Below are positions 18,605 to 27,601 of a DNA stretch of 64,000 bases, one piece after another. Made by a program: the position numbers and the translations under genes. Position 1 is the stretch's first letter. Each line of letters starts with the position of its first letter. Below the pieces are notes generated by a model that saw only the letters and a program-made list of their open reading frames with translations, ran no database searches and was not told the DNA's origin. Source of the DNA: Pseudalkalibacillus salsuginis (lineage in GTDB: Bacteria > Bacillota > Bacilli > Bacillales > Fictibacillaceae); assembly GCF_021646685.1 (NCBI RefSeq), contig NZ_JAKJHW010000003.1, positions 186,001-250,000 on the forward strand, read 5' to 3'.

Positions 18605-19765
18605 TTATTCGATATTATAATATAATCCCTTGATCAAGGATTCACTTGAATTCCCTTTTGAGTATTGATTCCATTCATCAGCAAACTTTTCAATTAAAAG
18701 ATAATTGAAATGATTATTTTTTATAATGGAAAGGATCTCACGTGTATTTTTTGCGATTGGACCTGGAATATTACTTTCGAATTCTTTCCAAATACCAGGT
18801 TTTTTCCGATAATCATTTAAATCAAACATGAAAAATATCATTGGCTTTTTAAGCAACGAGCATTCAAAAGGTATAGAAGAATAATCAGTAATTAAATAAT
18901 CAGTAATCAATAGTAAATGATTCACTGAATAATAATCTGAAACATCATAAACAAAGTTTGAATAATTATGATTCAATTTAAAATTCACCGCAGGATGAAT
19001 CCGTAAAAATACTACAAAATCATCTTTCAATTCCTCGTACATGGATTGAAGGTCCAGCTGGATATCCGGCAGATTAAATTCCCCATCTCTGAAGGTAGGG
19101 GCGTATAAAATCACTTTTTTTGATTTGATTATAGGAAATTCATTCCTTAATTGTTCAATTGCTGATTGCTTTTTGTTCTCATCATAAAAGAAATCTGTTC
19201 TGGGTACGCCAGTACGTAAAATAGCCTTATCATCTACACCGAAGCTTTGTCGAACGATACTTGCCATTTTTTCAGATCCAACTGCTATATGAGTGTGCCG
19301 TTGATACACGCTTTGGATCCGCTTTTTTGCGGAACTTTGTCTCCCTTTGATTGAAGGATCCATGAGACCAAACTTTTTTATTGCTCCAGCTGCATGCCAA
19401 AGTTGAACACATTTTACATTTGGTTTGAAATTCGTAACAGATAAAAATCCATAATAATTATCTGTAAATACGATTTTAGATGTACTTAAATGATAGATTG
19501 AGACGATCAAGTGAAATAAATTCAAACATTCAAATGAATATATTTTCGAGTTTTTAATGTTCTCAAACTCTATATTGCATTTTGGGTGTTTTAAAATGAT
19601 GATTTCATCTTGTTGAATCTTTGCTATTTCGTCGGCTACATAAAAAATATTATCCCCAAAAGAAGCAACAAATGTTGCCTTTTTCCTTTGGGGAAATAGT
19701 TGGAACATATTGAATAACAGTTTGAAAATCATTAAGTATGTTCCAATCAACAGTTCTCTAACCAT
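18605..19765 (-). CDS. tagB: TagB-like CDP-glycerol glycerophosphotransferase (teichoic acid primase)
   Basis: 386 residues, matching TagB (about 380) rather than the longer polymerase TagF. An N-terminal amphipathic or membrane segment (about 5-25) is followed by the CDP-glycerol transferase fold. Motifs include QLWHAAGAIKKFG (about 122-134) with the catalytic His and LITDYSSIPFECSLLKKP near the C-terminus. TagB adds the first glycerol phosphate from CDP-glycerol to the ManNAc-GlcNAc linkage unit. Its start overlaps the stop of tagD by 8 nt, so the donor-making enzyme and the primase are translationally coupled. Orientation is opposite to tagF. Confidence 0.85.
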   Translation of the reverse strand: MVRELLIGTYLMIFKLLFNMFQLFPQRKKATFVASFGDNIFYVADEIAKIQQDEIIILKHPKCNIEFENIKNSKIYSFECLNLFHLIVSIYHLSTSKIVFTDNYYGFLSVTNFKPNVKCVQLWHAAGAIKKFGLMDPSIKGRQSSAKKRIQSVYQRHTHIAVGSEKMASIVRQSFGVDDKAILRTGVPRTDFFYDENKKQSAIEQLRNEFPIIKSKKVILYAPTFRDGEFNLPDIQLDLQSMYEELKDDFVVFLRIHPAVNFKLNHNYSNFVYDVSDYYSVNHLLLITDYLITDYSSIPFECSLLKKPMIFFMFDLNDYRKKPGIWKEFESNIPGPIAKNTREILSIIKNNHFNYLLIEKFADEWNQYSKGNSSESLIKGLYYNIE

Positions 19766-20156
19766 TATTGACTATTAATAGATCTTTTTTGATCTTTGAA
19801 GTAGATATGCCGACTGTACGAGGGAGATAAACTACTTCAGTATATTCTTTAAGGAAATCGAATTTTCCTTTCCAATCATCACCCATGACGAATACATCAA
19901 TATCGTTTTCAACGACATCTTGAATCTTTTGATCCCAATGATTTTCAGGGATCACTTCATCTACATAACGGATAGATTCAAGTATTACTTTACGGTTTTC
20001 GTAACTATGATATGCTTTTTTGTTTTTAAGAGCATTGAATTCATCAGTAGAAACTGCCACCGTCAAATGATCTCCCAACTCTTTAGCGCGGCGGAGTAGG
20101 TTTATATGGCCATTATGGAGTAAGTCAAACGTACCGTATGTCAATACTTTTTTCAT
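19758..20156 (-). CDS. tagD: Glycerol-3-phosphate cytidylyltransferase TagD
   Basis: 132 residues, the family size. It makes CDP-glycerol from CTP and glycerol-3-phosphate. Signatures are GTFDLLHNGHINLLRRA with the HxGH active site and the C-terminal VYLPRTVGISTSKIKKD containing the ISTS(K/T) motif. A strong GGAGG lies upstream of ATG. It supplies TagB and the divergently encoded TagF. Confidence 0.95.
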   Translation of the reverse strand: MKKVLTYGTFDLLHNGHINLLRRAKELGDHLTVAVSTDEFNALKNKKAYHSYENRKVILESIRYVDEVIPENHWDQKIQDVVENDIDVFVMGDDWKGKFDFLKEYTEVVYLPRTVGISTSKIKKDLLIVNNG

Positions 20157-20381
20157 TTTTGGTTCCTCCTATAGGTTTTGCTAGATATAAAGACTTAAAT
20201 TATTGTTACGTCCACAATGTATATAGTAATATAACAAATTTGCAAAACTGTAACATAGGGTTTACATTCTATTAACAATACTTCTGATTATTTATACCAC
20301 CTATATATATAATTAAAACTCTTTACAGAAAATTTACAAGGGGAATTGATCAATTTAAAATATTTACCAATAAACCTTTAA

Positions 20382-20412
20382 ATTATACCATAATAATACA
20401 CATGTTTGTCAA
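20382..20412 (-). promoter_or_regulatory. Possible promoter for tagD-tagB
   Basis: On the minus strand a perfect TTGACA (20407-20412) is followed after 19 nt by a perfect TATAAT (20382-20387). The long spacer lowers confidence. The leader would be about 210 nt, and 20157-20380 shows no other clear feature. Confidence 0.4.
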
Positions 20413-20560
20413 ATCATGTAACCAATGCTTCAGTCAGGACTTAAGGCATAAATAAGTATTGAAATTCAAATGAAACAAACCCAAGGCTGAATAGACTTTG
20501 CAGTTAATTTACGATTTAAATCCAATTCAGTTGTATTATTTTTTATTTTCCGCTGCATCT

Positions 20561-20788
20561 TCAATGCGAGCCATTTTTTCTTATAAATCCCCTTATCAAA
20601 TGTTTATATTTAGCGTTCTCACTCATTTTGATTGCTATTAGAGCATTTTCTATATAAAAGGTCATTAAATTTGAAATTAGTCGATTACGTCTGTTCTCCA
20701 TGAGAAACCCATTTTCGCCATCGACAATCAGATAACTAGGGCCATATTTTCTTCGTAAATTTCGACTGTTGTATATTACAAATACTTT
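20561..20788 (-). pseudogene. C-terminal remnant of a GT4 glycosyltransferase (TagE-like)
   Basis: On the minus strand an open stretch of about 75 codons ends at a stop at 20561-20563. It has no upstream start or ribosome binding site. It contains RRKYGPSYLIVDGENGFLME and, later, AIKMSENAKYKHL, which is the YGP..LI.DG.NG(Y/F)L donor-binding end of GT4 teichoic-acid-type glycosyltransferases. A full gene would be about 500 residues. In B. subtilis the tagD-tagF interval holds tagE, the glucosyltransferase that decorates poly(glycerol phosphate). This fragment in the same interval suggests such a gene was lost by deletion. Confidence 0.6.
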
Positions 20789-20951
20789 CTAGGTGGAAAG
20801 AGAGAACCCTCTATTTTTGAAGTTAGAAGTGAAAATAATCCCTTTTCAATTAATTGATGGTTTCATAAAACTTCTCGTTAATAGGGAACTTATTATATAT
20901 CTTAAAAGTTTTCGTATTAATTTATCGTTTATGTCTGGGGAAAATCCCCAT

Positions 20952-20980
20952 TTGAAAACCAAAAATTTTCGGCATATAAT
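20952..20980 (+). promoter_or_regulatory. Sigma-A promoter of tagF
   Basis: TTGAAA (20952-20957), 17 nt, TATAAT (20975-20980). The transcription start would fall near 20988, which makes the upstream in-frame ATG at 20989 leaderless and favours the ATG at 21019. Confidence 0.75.
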
Positions 20981-21018
20981 ATCGTATAATGTCGAGAGAG
21001 AGGAGCACGGAACAAAAT

Positions 21019-23133
21019 ATGGACCAACATGAATTGGAAAACATAAAGATAACGAATCTAGATCTACATGATAAAGTGTACACAATAGAAATACCTGTAA
21101 AGGAATCTTTTTCAAATGTTGCCGATCAAATGTATTTTATCTTGTCAAAAAGACTAGATGATGAGGAAATTGTGTTAACTTCAACTAAAAAAGATTCAAT
21201 AAATGATTTTACCATATATGAAATCAAAATCTCTTCGGATGTGTTCAATCCTTTAATAGATGATATTTGGGATTTATATATTGTTCGTGAAACACAGGGA
21301 GCATTAAAGAAGAGCCGGATCAAAAGTAATTATGACCATTTGAGGCTATTGTGTATTGTAATTAGAGAAAAACAGAAGATGTTCTATCCGTTTACGACTA
21401 AAGAGGGTAATGTTTCTTTCAGGTTCAATGAATATACTCTTTTCGCATCATTTGATAATGTGGAATTGACAAGTACAGGGGAGATTTCAGTAGCTGGATT
21501 TTTCAATTATCCACCACTTCATAAAGTTGAAGAGTTTAATATTACCGGAATTAAGCTGGTTGTCACAAAAAATGGTGAAGACGAAAAATTTATTGACATC
21601 AAACAGATGGCTCGTCAAGATCTATACTCAAAATATTCAGGTGCCCTTTCATTTGAAGAAATCGGATTTAAAGGATTATTTGATGTCAAACCATATATAA
21701 AAGATGAGAATAAAAAATGTTTCAAGTTTTTTTTAGAGCTTGAGTATGATCACTTAGGTAACACTGTAAAAATGCGGAGTACAAGGATCCGACTAACGCA
21801 TGATGCTTCTCTTCCTACCGAAACTACCCTTGTTACAAATGGTAAAAAAAGGAAAATATATTGTAGTGTTACCAAGAAAACAAAGTATTTTTCAGTAAAT
21901 GTAGTTGATTATAACGTGGTAAAACAGACAATTACCAATGTGAAAAAGAAGTGGGTGAAAATCAGAAGAAGCAACTACTTGAAAGAATTATATAAAAGCG
22001 TTTTCTATTTATTAGGCAGGCTTCTTCCGGCCAATCCCAAACTGGTAATGTTCGAGAGTTTTTTAGGAAAACAATATAGTGACAGCCCGAGGGCTATATA
22101 TGAATATTTGTTGGAAAACCATCCAGAGTATAAAATGTACTGGAGTGTTGATAGAAGACACTTGAAGTACTTCACAGATAAAGATGTAAAGTATGTAAGA
22201 AGGTTTTCTATTCAATGGCTGATATTGATGACTAGAGCAAAATACTGGGTTACCAATAGCAGATTGCCTCTTTGGATCCCAAAACCGAAACATACTATTT
22301 ATTTGCAGACTTGGCATGGGACACCATTGAAAAGGCTTGCTGCTGATATGGATGAGGTCCATATGCCGGGGACTAACACTAAAAAATATAAAGAGAACTT
22401 CTTGAAGGAAGCAAGTAATTGGGATTATTTAGTTTCACCTAATGCATATTCAACCGAAATCTTCAAAAGGGCGTTCGCTTTTGATAAAACAATGATAGAA
22501 TCGGGTTATCCTCGAAATGATTTTTTGCTCAATTGCAATAATCTGGCTACAATCAATCAGTTGAAGGAGAGATTGAATCTCCCCGAGGATAAAAAAATCA
22601 TATTGTATGCTCCGACATGGCGTGACAATCAATTTTATGCCAAAGGGAAGTACAAGTTTGATCTGCAGCTTGAATTGGATAAAATCAAGGAAGAGCTTGG
22701 GGAAGAATATATTGTACTGTTAAGGATGCATTATCTTGTGGCTGAAAACCTTGATTTGGCTGGTTATGAAGATTTTGTTTATGATTTTTCCTACCATGAG
22801 GACATTAGAGAATTGTACATGTTAGCAGATATTCTGATAACCGACTATTCGTCAGTATTCTTTGATTATGCCAACTTAAAAAGACCAATGCTATTTTTTG
22901 TATATGATATTGATGATTATAGAGATAATTTGAGAGGGTTTTATTTTGACTTTGAAGAAAAAGCGCCAGGACCTTTAACCCGGACAACAGAAGAAATCAT
23001 TCACGAGATAAAGCAAATAAAAGAGAAAGGATTCATCCCATCTGATACGACTGAAGAGTTTTATGGAAAGTTTTGTTATCTGGAATCTGGGGAATCTTCA
23101 AAGAGAGTAGTAGAAGAGGTGTTTTTAAAGTAA
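21019..23133 (+). CDS. tagF: TagF, poly(glycerol phosphate) polymerase
   Basis: 704 residues from ATG 21019, close to B. subtilis TagF. The first ~330 residues are the N-terminal accessory and membrane-binding region. The C-terminal half is the CDP-glycerol glycerophosphotransferase domain with LQTWHGTPLKRL (catalytic His), YAPTWRDNQF and ILITDYSSVFFDYANLKRP. It lengthens the chain primed by TagB. The start is preceded by GAGAGGAG about 13 nt away; the alternative ATG 20989 lies at the predicted transcription start. A TagGH exporter is encoded downstream. TagF and TagB share the catalytic fold but not the long N-terminus. Confidence 0.9.
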   Translation: MDQHELENIKITNLDLHDKVYTIEIPVKESFSNVADQMYFILSKRLDDEEIVLTSTKKDSINDFTIYEIKISSDVFNPLIDDIWDLYIVRETQGALKKSRIKSNYDHLRLLCIVIREKQKMFYPFTTKEGNVSFRFNEYTLFASFDNVELTSTGEISVAGFFNYPPLHKVEEFNITGIKLVVTKNGEDEKFIDIKQMARQDLYSKYSGALSFEEIGFKGLFDVKPYIKDENKKCFKFFLELEYDHLGNTVKMRSTRIRLTHDASLPTETTLVTNGKKRKIYCSVTKKTKYFSVNVVDYNVVKQTITNVKKKWVKIRRSNYLKELYKSVFYLLGRLLPANPKLVMFESFLGKQYSDSPRAIYEYLLENHPEYKMYWSVDRRHLKYFTDKDVKYVRRFSIQWLILMTRAKYWVTNSRLPLWIPKPKHTIYLQTWHGTPLKRLAADMDEVHMPGTNTKKYKENFLKEASNWDYLVSPNAYSTEIFKRAFAFDKTMIESGYPRNDFLLNCNNLATINQLKERLNLPEDKKIILYAPTWRDNQFYAKGKYKFDLQLELDKIKEELGEEYIVLLRMHYLVAENLDLAGYEDFVYDFSYHEDIRELYMLADILITDYSSVFFDYANLKRPMLFFVYDIDDYRDNLRGFYFDFEEKAPGPLTRTTEEIIHEIKQIKEKGFIPSDTTEEFYGKFCYLESGESSKRVVEEVFLK

Positions 23134-23153
23134 ATCATTACGTCTTTTGTACT

Positions 23154-23186
23154 GGCTGTCGAAACTGATCGACGGCCTGTTTTATT
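23154..23186 (+). terminator. Terminator after tagF
   Basis: A 9-bp stem (23154-23162 with 23169-23177, one G-U) is followed by TGTTTTATT. The rest of the gap to 23491 holds repeat family A copy 1 and no gene. Confidence 0.75.
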
Positions 23187-23216
23187 AAAAAGATAAGTAT
23201 AAATTCGATGAAGTGA

Positions 23217-23293
23217 TGTCCAGCTCCACCACCCAACCACTTGGATCACTTCAGTCCTCTTGCGGATACTGGTCAGGGGTTTGCGCTTTTCTT
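23217..23293. repeat. Interspersed intergenic repeat, family A copy 1 (partial)
   Basis: This carries the family core: GTCCAGCTCCA, then CCCAACCACTTGGATCACTT, then CAGTCCTC, and ends in GCGCTTTTCTT. Longer or multiple copies lie at 42375-42714 and 62224-62393. Confidence 0.75.
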
Positions 23294-23491
23294 GTACAAT
23301 TCTACTTTTATGTAATGCATGCGGTTAAAATTCTGATAATGAGTACGAAATACTAATTGTCGGCAGAGGCATTAGGGGAGAGTTTTACAACATCTCTACA
23401 ATTTTGTATCATTTGTTGTGTTTTAAAATGTGTGAAAGTATAATTTGAGGAGTATTTTATCATCCAATAGGTACACAGGAAGGACTAAAGT

Positions 23492-24316
23492 ATGAAATCC
23501 GTAATCACTGTGATTAAAGAACAGATTGAGCACTTCTACTTGGTTAGAAGGTTATCCTTATATGAATTGAAAAGTTCAAATAGCAATAATTATTTAGGCA
23601 TGGCATGGGAACTCATTAATCCGCTTATCCAGGTAGCTATTTATTGGTTTGTATTTGGATATGGTATAAGGAAGAGAGCGGATATTACATTAGAAAATGG
23701 GCTGGAAGTTCCATTTCTACAGTGGATGCTGGCTGGGATCATCATTTGGTTCTTTTTCTATCAATCTACAATAAAAGGCTCGAAATCAATTTATACAAGG
23801 TTGAGAATGCTCTCAAAGATGAATTTTCCAATGAGTGTCATTCCTAACTATATCATTTTTTCTCAATTTTATATCCATGCTGCCTTGGGAATCATAACGA
23901 TACTGGTCATGCAATTTTCAGGATTTCCGATAAATATATACTATTTACAGTTCATCTACTTTATTTTTGCAACATTCATGTTCATTTTTGCACTCGCATT
24001 AGTCACATCAACACTAGCAACAATTATTCGTGACGTACAAATGTTTTTACAAGCAACACTACGTATGTTGCTCTATTTATCACCGATTTTGTGGCAGGTT
24101 TCGAGCATCGATAACGAGTTTATTCAGTTGGTTATGAAGATCAATCCCCTTTATTATTTGATTGAAGGCTATAGAGCTGGATTCTTCGGAATAGGCTGGT
24201 ATTTTATTGAAAACTGGGAATATACCTTGTATTTCTGGGCTGTTACAGGTATGCTCCTTATCATTGGTTCAACAATACATGTAAAATTCAGAAGACATTT
24301 CATCGACTTTCTATAG
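23492..24316 (+). CDS. tagG: TagG-like teichoic acid ABC transporter permease
   Basis: 274 residues, an ABC-2-type permease with six predicted helices and a basic cytoplasmic N-terminus containing the LYELKSSNSNNYLGMAWELI entry segment typical of polysaccharide exporters. With TagH it exports the finished undecaprenyl-PP-linked teichoic acid. The ATPase gene follows after 17 nt. It lies between tagF and tagH as in B. subtilis. Confidence 0.9.
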   Translation: MKSVITVIKEQIEHFYLVRRLSLYELKSSNSNNYLGMAWELINPLIQVAIYWFVFGYGIRKRADITLENGLEVPFLQWMLAGIIIWFFFYQSTIKGSKSIYTRLRMLSKMNFPMSVIPNYIIFSQFYIHAALGIITILVMQFSGFPINIYYLQFIYFIFATFMFIFALALVTSTLATIIRDVQMFLQATLRMLLYLSPILWQVSSIDNEFIQLVMKINPLYYLIEGYRAGFFGIGWYFIENWEYTLYFWAVTGMLLIIGSTIHVKFRRHFIDFL

Positions 24317-24333
24317 ATGAGAGGAAAATTAGT

Positions 24334-25140
24334 ATGGAAAAAGCGATTATTGTCAAAAATGTTTCAAAAAAATACAAATTATATAAGAAATCTTCAGAGA
24401 AAATATTAGATTTGATTACACCAAAAAGCTATGGTGAAGACTTCTATGCTTTAAGGCATGTTGATTTTGATGCTGAAAAGGGCGATGTGGTAGGTTTTGT
24501 CGGTATCAATGGTTCAGGTAAATCAACATTATCGAACATAATCGCTGGAATCGTCCCTGAAACAACTGGTTCTGTGACATTGAATGGGCAGGCGGCCTTA
24601 ATTGCGGTTGCTTCAGGTCTTAAAGGTGATTTGACTGGTAGAGAAAATATCGAACTCAAATGTCTCATGCTCGGGTTTTCAAAAAAAGAGATCCAAGCGA
24701 TGGAGGACGATATCATCGAGTTTGCGGAATTGGAGAAATTCATTGATCAACCAGTAAAATCCTATTCCAGTGGGATGAAGTCACGACTAGGCTTTGCAAT
24801 TTCAATAAATATCGATCCTGATATTTTAATCATTGATGAGGCATTATCTGTAGGAGACAAAGCATTTGCAGAAAAATCCTTGGAAAAAATGAAGGAATTC
24901 AAATCCAAAGGTAAAACAATGATTTTTGTCAGTCATTCAATTGGGCAGATGAAAAAATTCTGTGAAAAGATCTTGTGGCTTGAATTCGGAGTTGTCAAAG
25001 AGTTTGGTCCAGTAGATGAAGTGATGCCTAAATATGAAGATTTTTTAGAGAAATATAAAAAGATGTCTAAAAAAGAGAAAAGAAAGTATAGGGAAGAGGC
25101 CATTAAAAACAATTCCAAGTTGAAAACAGCTACCATTTAA
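24334..25140 (+). CDS. tagH: TagH-like teichoic acid ABC transporter ATPase (short form)
   Basis: 268 residues. Walker A is GINGSGKST, the signature is YSSGMKSRLGF, Walker B is ILIIDEALSVGD and the switch is VSHS. B. subtilis TagH is about twice as long, with a membrane helix and an extracellular tail; this protein ends about 30 residues after the nucleotide-binding domain in a Lys-rich cytoplasmic tail. The short form is common in polysaccharide exporters, so the tail is not required for transport. It pairs with the permease just upstream and ends at a strong terminator. Confidence 0.88.
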   Translation: MEKAIIVKNVSKKYKLYKKSSEKILDLITPKSYGEDFYALRHVDFDAEKGDVVGFVGINGSGKSTLSNIIAGIVPETTGSVTLNGQAALIAVASGLKGDLTGRENIELKCLMLGFSKKEIQAMEDDIIEFAELEKFIDQPVKSYSSGMKSRLGFAISINIDPDILIIDEALSVGDKAFAEKSLEKMKEFKSKGKTMIFVSHSIGQMKKFCEKILWLEFGVVKEFGPVDEVMPKYEDFLEKYKKMSKKEKRKYREEAIKNNSKLKTATI

Positions 25141-25146
25141 AAAGGG

Positions 25147-25190
25147 AGAACCTTGACTAGTTTCAATGCCATAGTCAAGGTTCTTTTTCC
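25147..25190 (+). terminator. Strong terminator after tagH
   Basis: A perfect 13-bp stem (25147-25159 with 25172-25184) is followed by TTTTTCC. Confidence 0.92.
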
Positions 25191-25254
25191 TTGAACGAAC
25201 AGTGTGTTGCGATATTAGGATAATTTTGTTATAGTATTCCCGTTGTAAAAAAAA

Positions 25255-25272
25255 TTCGACAAAATTCGACAA
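25255..25272. promoter_or_regulatory. Tandem Spo0A-like boxes upstream of the acyltransferase gene
   Basis: Two identical copies of TTCGACAA (25255-25262 and 25265-25272) are 10 bp apart, so on the same face of the helix. The complement TTGTCGAA matches the Spo0A box. They lie 28-45 nt before the start codon, a position suited to repression, perhaps at the onset of sporulation. Confidence 0.5.
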
Positions 25273-25299
25273 AAATTAACTTAAAAGCAGGGGATAAAA

Positions 25300-26355
25300 A
25301 TGATCAAGGAATGGAACCTATTGCGTTTTGTAGCTTGCCTTAGCATTGTTCTACTTCATAGTACAACCCAGACAGGGTTAGTGGCAGGCTTTCCGCAAAC
25401 TGAATATTATAACCTTGCGCGTCTACTATTATGTTACGCAACTCCAACCTTCATTGTCCTGTCAGAAATCATATTGGCGAACCGATATCCGGATCGGTTG
25501 GGAAAGGGGTTTTTTAGTAAGAGAATAAAATGGATTTTTTTCCCTTTCGTTTCATTTGCTATTATTGATGCACTGGTTACGTTCAATTTGAGTGGAAACA
25601 TACAGATTAAAGATAAAGTTCTAGATAATGTTTTATTCGGTATGTTTGAAGGATATTTTGTGTTGATCATTCTACAGTTCTATATCCTGCATTATTTAGT
25701 GATCAAGTTCAATATTTCAATGAAGGTCCTTCTTCCAATCAGTTATATAGTTATGTTCGCTCATCTCCATCTTTTGAATTACTCTGATTTAGCGTTCATA
25801 CAAGATAACAGGCACTATTTAAAGCTCCCATTCACAGCCTGGTTCGGCTATTTTACTACAGGTTATCTGATTGGCCGGCATTATAAGAAGATCATCGAAT
25901 TTTCAAGAAAATATAAATGGCATATTTTGACCGGCGTATTACTATCCTTGTATTTCGTAGCAATGAATTATAAATTTGGTTTTACAAGTGTTAATTCTAA
26001 AAGGTTCGATCTATTCCCATTTGTGATCCTATGTAGTTTAGCGATCCTTACGTTTGGAAAATTCGTACCTAACTCGAAAATCATAAATACGATAAGTAAC
26101 TATTCACTCGGTATCTATTTATTACATTGGCAGGTCCAACGATATGTCGGTCCTTATACTGCGAACTTCTTTGAGCATACAAGCACCCGTGTGATTGGCT
26201 TGTTTTTTGTGAGTCTCATCTTATCGATGTTGATTATAAAATCGGTATCCTTATTCCCATTTGGTGGCTATATAGTCGGTAATACAAGAAGAAAAAAGTC
26301 TATCCGTGTTCCTGAAGCTCAATATGCTTCTGTTCATTCAACAGTATCAAGATAA
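25300..26355 (+). CDS. Acyltransferase 3 family membrane protein (OafA/YrhL-like)
   Basis: 351 residues with about ten membrane helices. The early motif RFVACLSIVLLHSTTQTG contains the R...H pair of acyltransferase-3 enzymes, which move acyl groups from the cytoplasm onto extracellular sugars or polymers. GGGGAT precedes the ATG. Lying in the teichoic acid locus between two terminators, it may O-acetylate a wall polymer or sugar. The target cannot be read from sequence. Confidence 0.8.
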   Translation: MIKEWNLLRFVACLSIVLLHSTTQTGLVAGFPQTEYYNLARLLLCYATPTFIVLSEIILANRYPDRLGKGFFSKRIKWIFFPFVSFAIIDALVTFNLSGNIQIKDKVLDNVLFGMFEGYFVLIILQFYILHYLVIKFNISMKVLLPISYIVMFAHLHLLNYSDLAFIQDNRHYLKLPFTAWFGYFTTGYLIGRHYKKIIEFSRKYKWHILTGVLLSLYFVAMNYKFGFTSVNSKRFDLFPFVILCSLAILTFGKFVPNSKIINTISNYSLGIYLLHWQVQRYVGPYTANFFEHTSTRVIGLFFVSLILSMLIIKSVSLFPFGGYIVGNTRRKKSIRVPEAQYASVHSTVSR

Positions 26356-26362
26356 ATGACCT

Positions 26363-26398
26363 GGGTCGGTTCTAAAGCGAAAACCATTGAACCAGCCC
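26363..26398 (+). terminator. Probable terminator after the acyltransferase gene
   Basis: GGGTCGGTTC pairs with GAACCAGCCC (one mismatch, one G-U), followed by TTTCTTTAT. Confidence 0.55.
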
Positions 26399-26512
26399 TT
26401 TCTTTATACACTTTTGTGTTCGTTTTTTAAAGAAATCCTTTACATATATTCAATAATTGTCGATAATTACATAAGAGCGTAAAACATTGTAAAAGGTTGG
26501 GGCGATACTCTT

Positions 26513-27286
26513 ATGGAAAACACTTTAAGAAAAATCGATATAAAAAATGACGATCGTGTAGAGATTCTTAACGTTCCTTTTGTAAAAACCCCTAAAGACC
26601 AATTTATAGATACTCTTTTGAATCATATAAAAAGGAAAGAAAAGAAATTTGTAATAACAGCTAATCCGGAAATTGTAATGCAAACTTTTAAAGACCCATC
26701 ATTTAAACAGATTGTCAAACAGAGCTCTTACGTCACTCCTGATGGTATCGGGATCGTAATTGCTTCCAAGATGTTGAACAAACCTATTCCTGAAAGGATT
26801 ACAGGATTTGAGACGATGATGGGTCTTCTTTTACATGCTGAGAAAAAAGATCATTCCGTTTATTTTATAGGTGCTAAAGACACTACAATGAAAAAAGCAG
26901 TGAATAATGTACATGCCAGATTTCCGGGCTTACGTGTTGCAGGTTTTCGAGATGGCTATTTCTCTAGTGATGAAAGTTCAAAAATCTGTGATGAGATTAA
27001 GCAGCTCCAGCCGGATATGGTTTTTGTAGGTTTAGGCTCTCCGCGGCAAGAAAAATGGATTTATGAAAACTTTAAGCACTTCAAAAAGGGTATATTTATG
27101 GGTGTAGGTGGAAGCTTCGATGTATTATCCGGCGAAGTGAAAAGAGCCCCGCGTTTGTGGAGGAAACTCAACCTTGAATGGATGTATAGGCTTATAACCC
27201 AACCTTGGCGATTTAAAAGGATGTTGGAATTACCGAAGTTTTTATTTAAAGTTTTCAAAGAAAAAGCCGAAGCAGGCACTCGTTAA
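26513..27286 (+). CDS. tagA: WecG/TagA-family N-acetylmannosaminyltransferase, copy 2
   Basis: 257 residues with the family signatures TANPEIV, YVTPDGIGIV (catalytic Asp), GLGSPRQEKW and MGVGGSFDVLSG, and a basic C-terminal tail. It clearly resembles copy 1 at 8720 but is diverged, so it is an old duplicate or was acquired separately. Beside tagBDFGH and tagO copy 2 it most likely makes the ManNAc-GlcNAc linkage unit for wall teichoic acid. It appears to be transcribed alone. Confidence 0.87.
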   Translation: MENTLRKIDIKNDDRVEILNVPFVKTPKDQFIDTLLNHIKRKEKKFVITANPEIVMQTFKDPSFKQIVKQSSYVTPDGIGIVIASKMLNKPIPERITGFETMMGLLLHAEKKDHSVYFIGAKDTTMKKAVNNVHARFPGLRVAGFRDGYFSSDESSKICDEIKQLQPDMVFVGLGSPRQEKWIYENFKHFKKGIFMGVGGSFDVLSGEVKRAPRLWRKLNLEWMYRLITQPWRFKRMLELPKFLFKVFKEKAEAGTR

Positions 27287-27601
27287 TTATTCAATTAGTA
27301 ACCAAAGTGCAGGGTAGAAAGTATGTTTTACTTTACTATTCATAAGGGATTCACTATTACCAATCTTTACTTGAAAATTAAGGGGTACTTCCTCACATCA
27401 ACCGGTTTCGTTTATCAAACAATAGGATTATAAATTGTAAAAATAGGTAATATCGTCAATAAGGATGGACTTGTTACGAAATATTTATTTAGTTTTAATA
27501 ATTCGAATAATAATCTTTACAATCTTTACTGAATAAAGAATTGATTTTCACTAAATATGTGATACGCTTACCTAGAATGTTTAAGCAAAGGAGATCCACT
27601 T
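27287..27601. other. Intergenic gap, no feature recognised
   Basis: These 315 A/T-rich bases lie between tagA copy 2 and tagO copy 2. No ORF, terminator or convincing promoter stands out beyond the AAAGGAG ribosome binding site at its right end. Confidence 0.6.

Noticed and set aside
20989-21018. Upstream ATG as the tagF start
   Set aside because: It falls at the predicted transcription start of a good sigma-A promoter and has no ribosome binding site.
20793-21032. Plus-strand ORF before tagF
   Set aside because: It overlaps the tagF promoter and start in another frame and has no ribosome binding site or family features.
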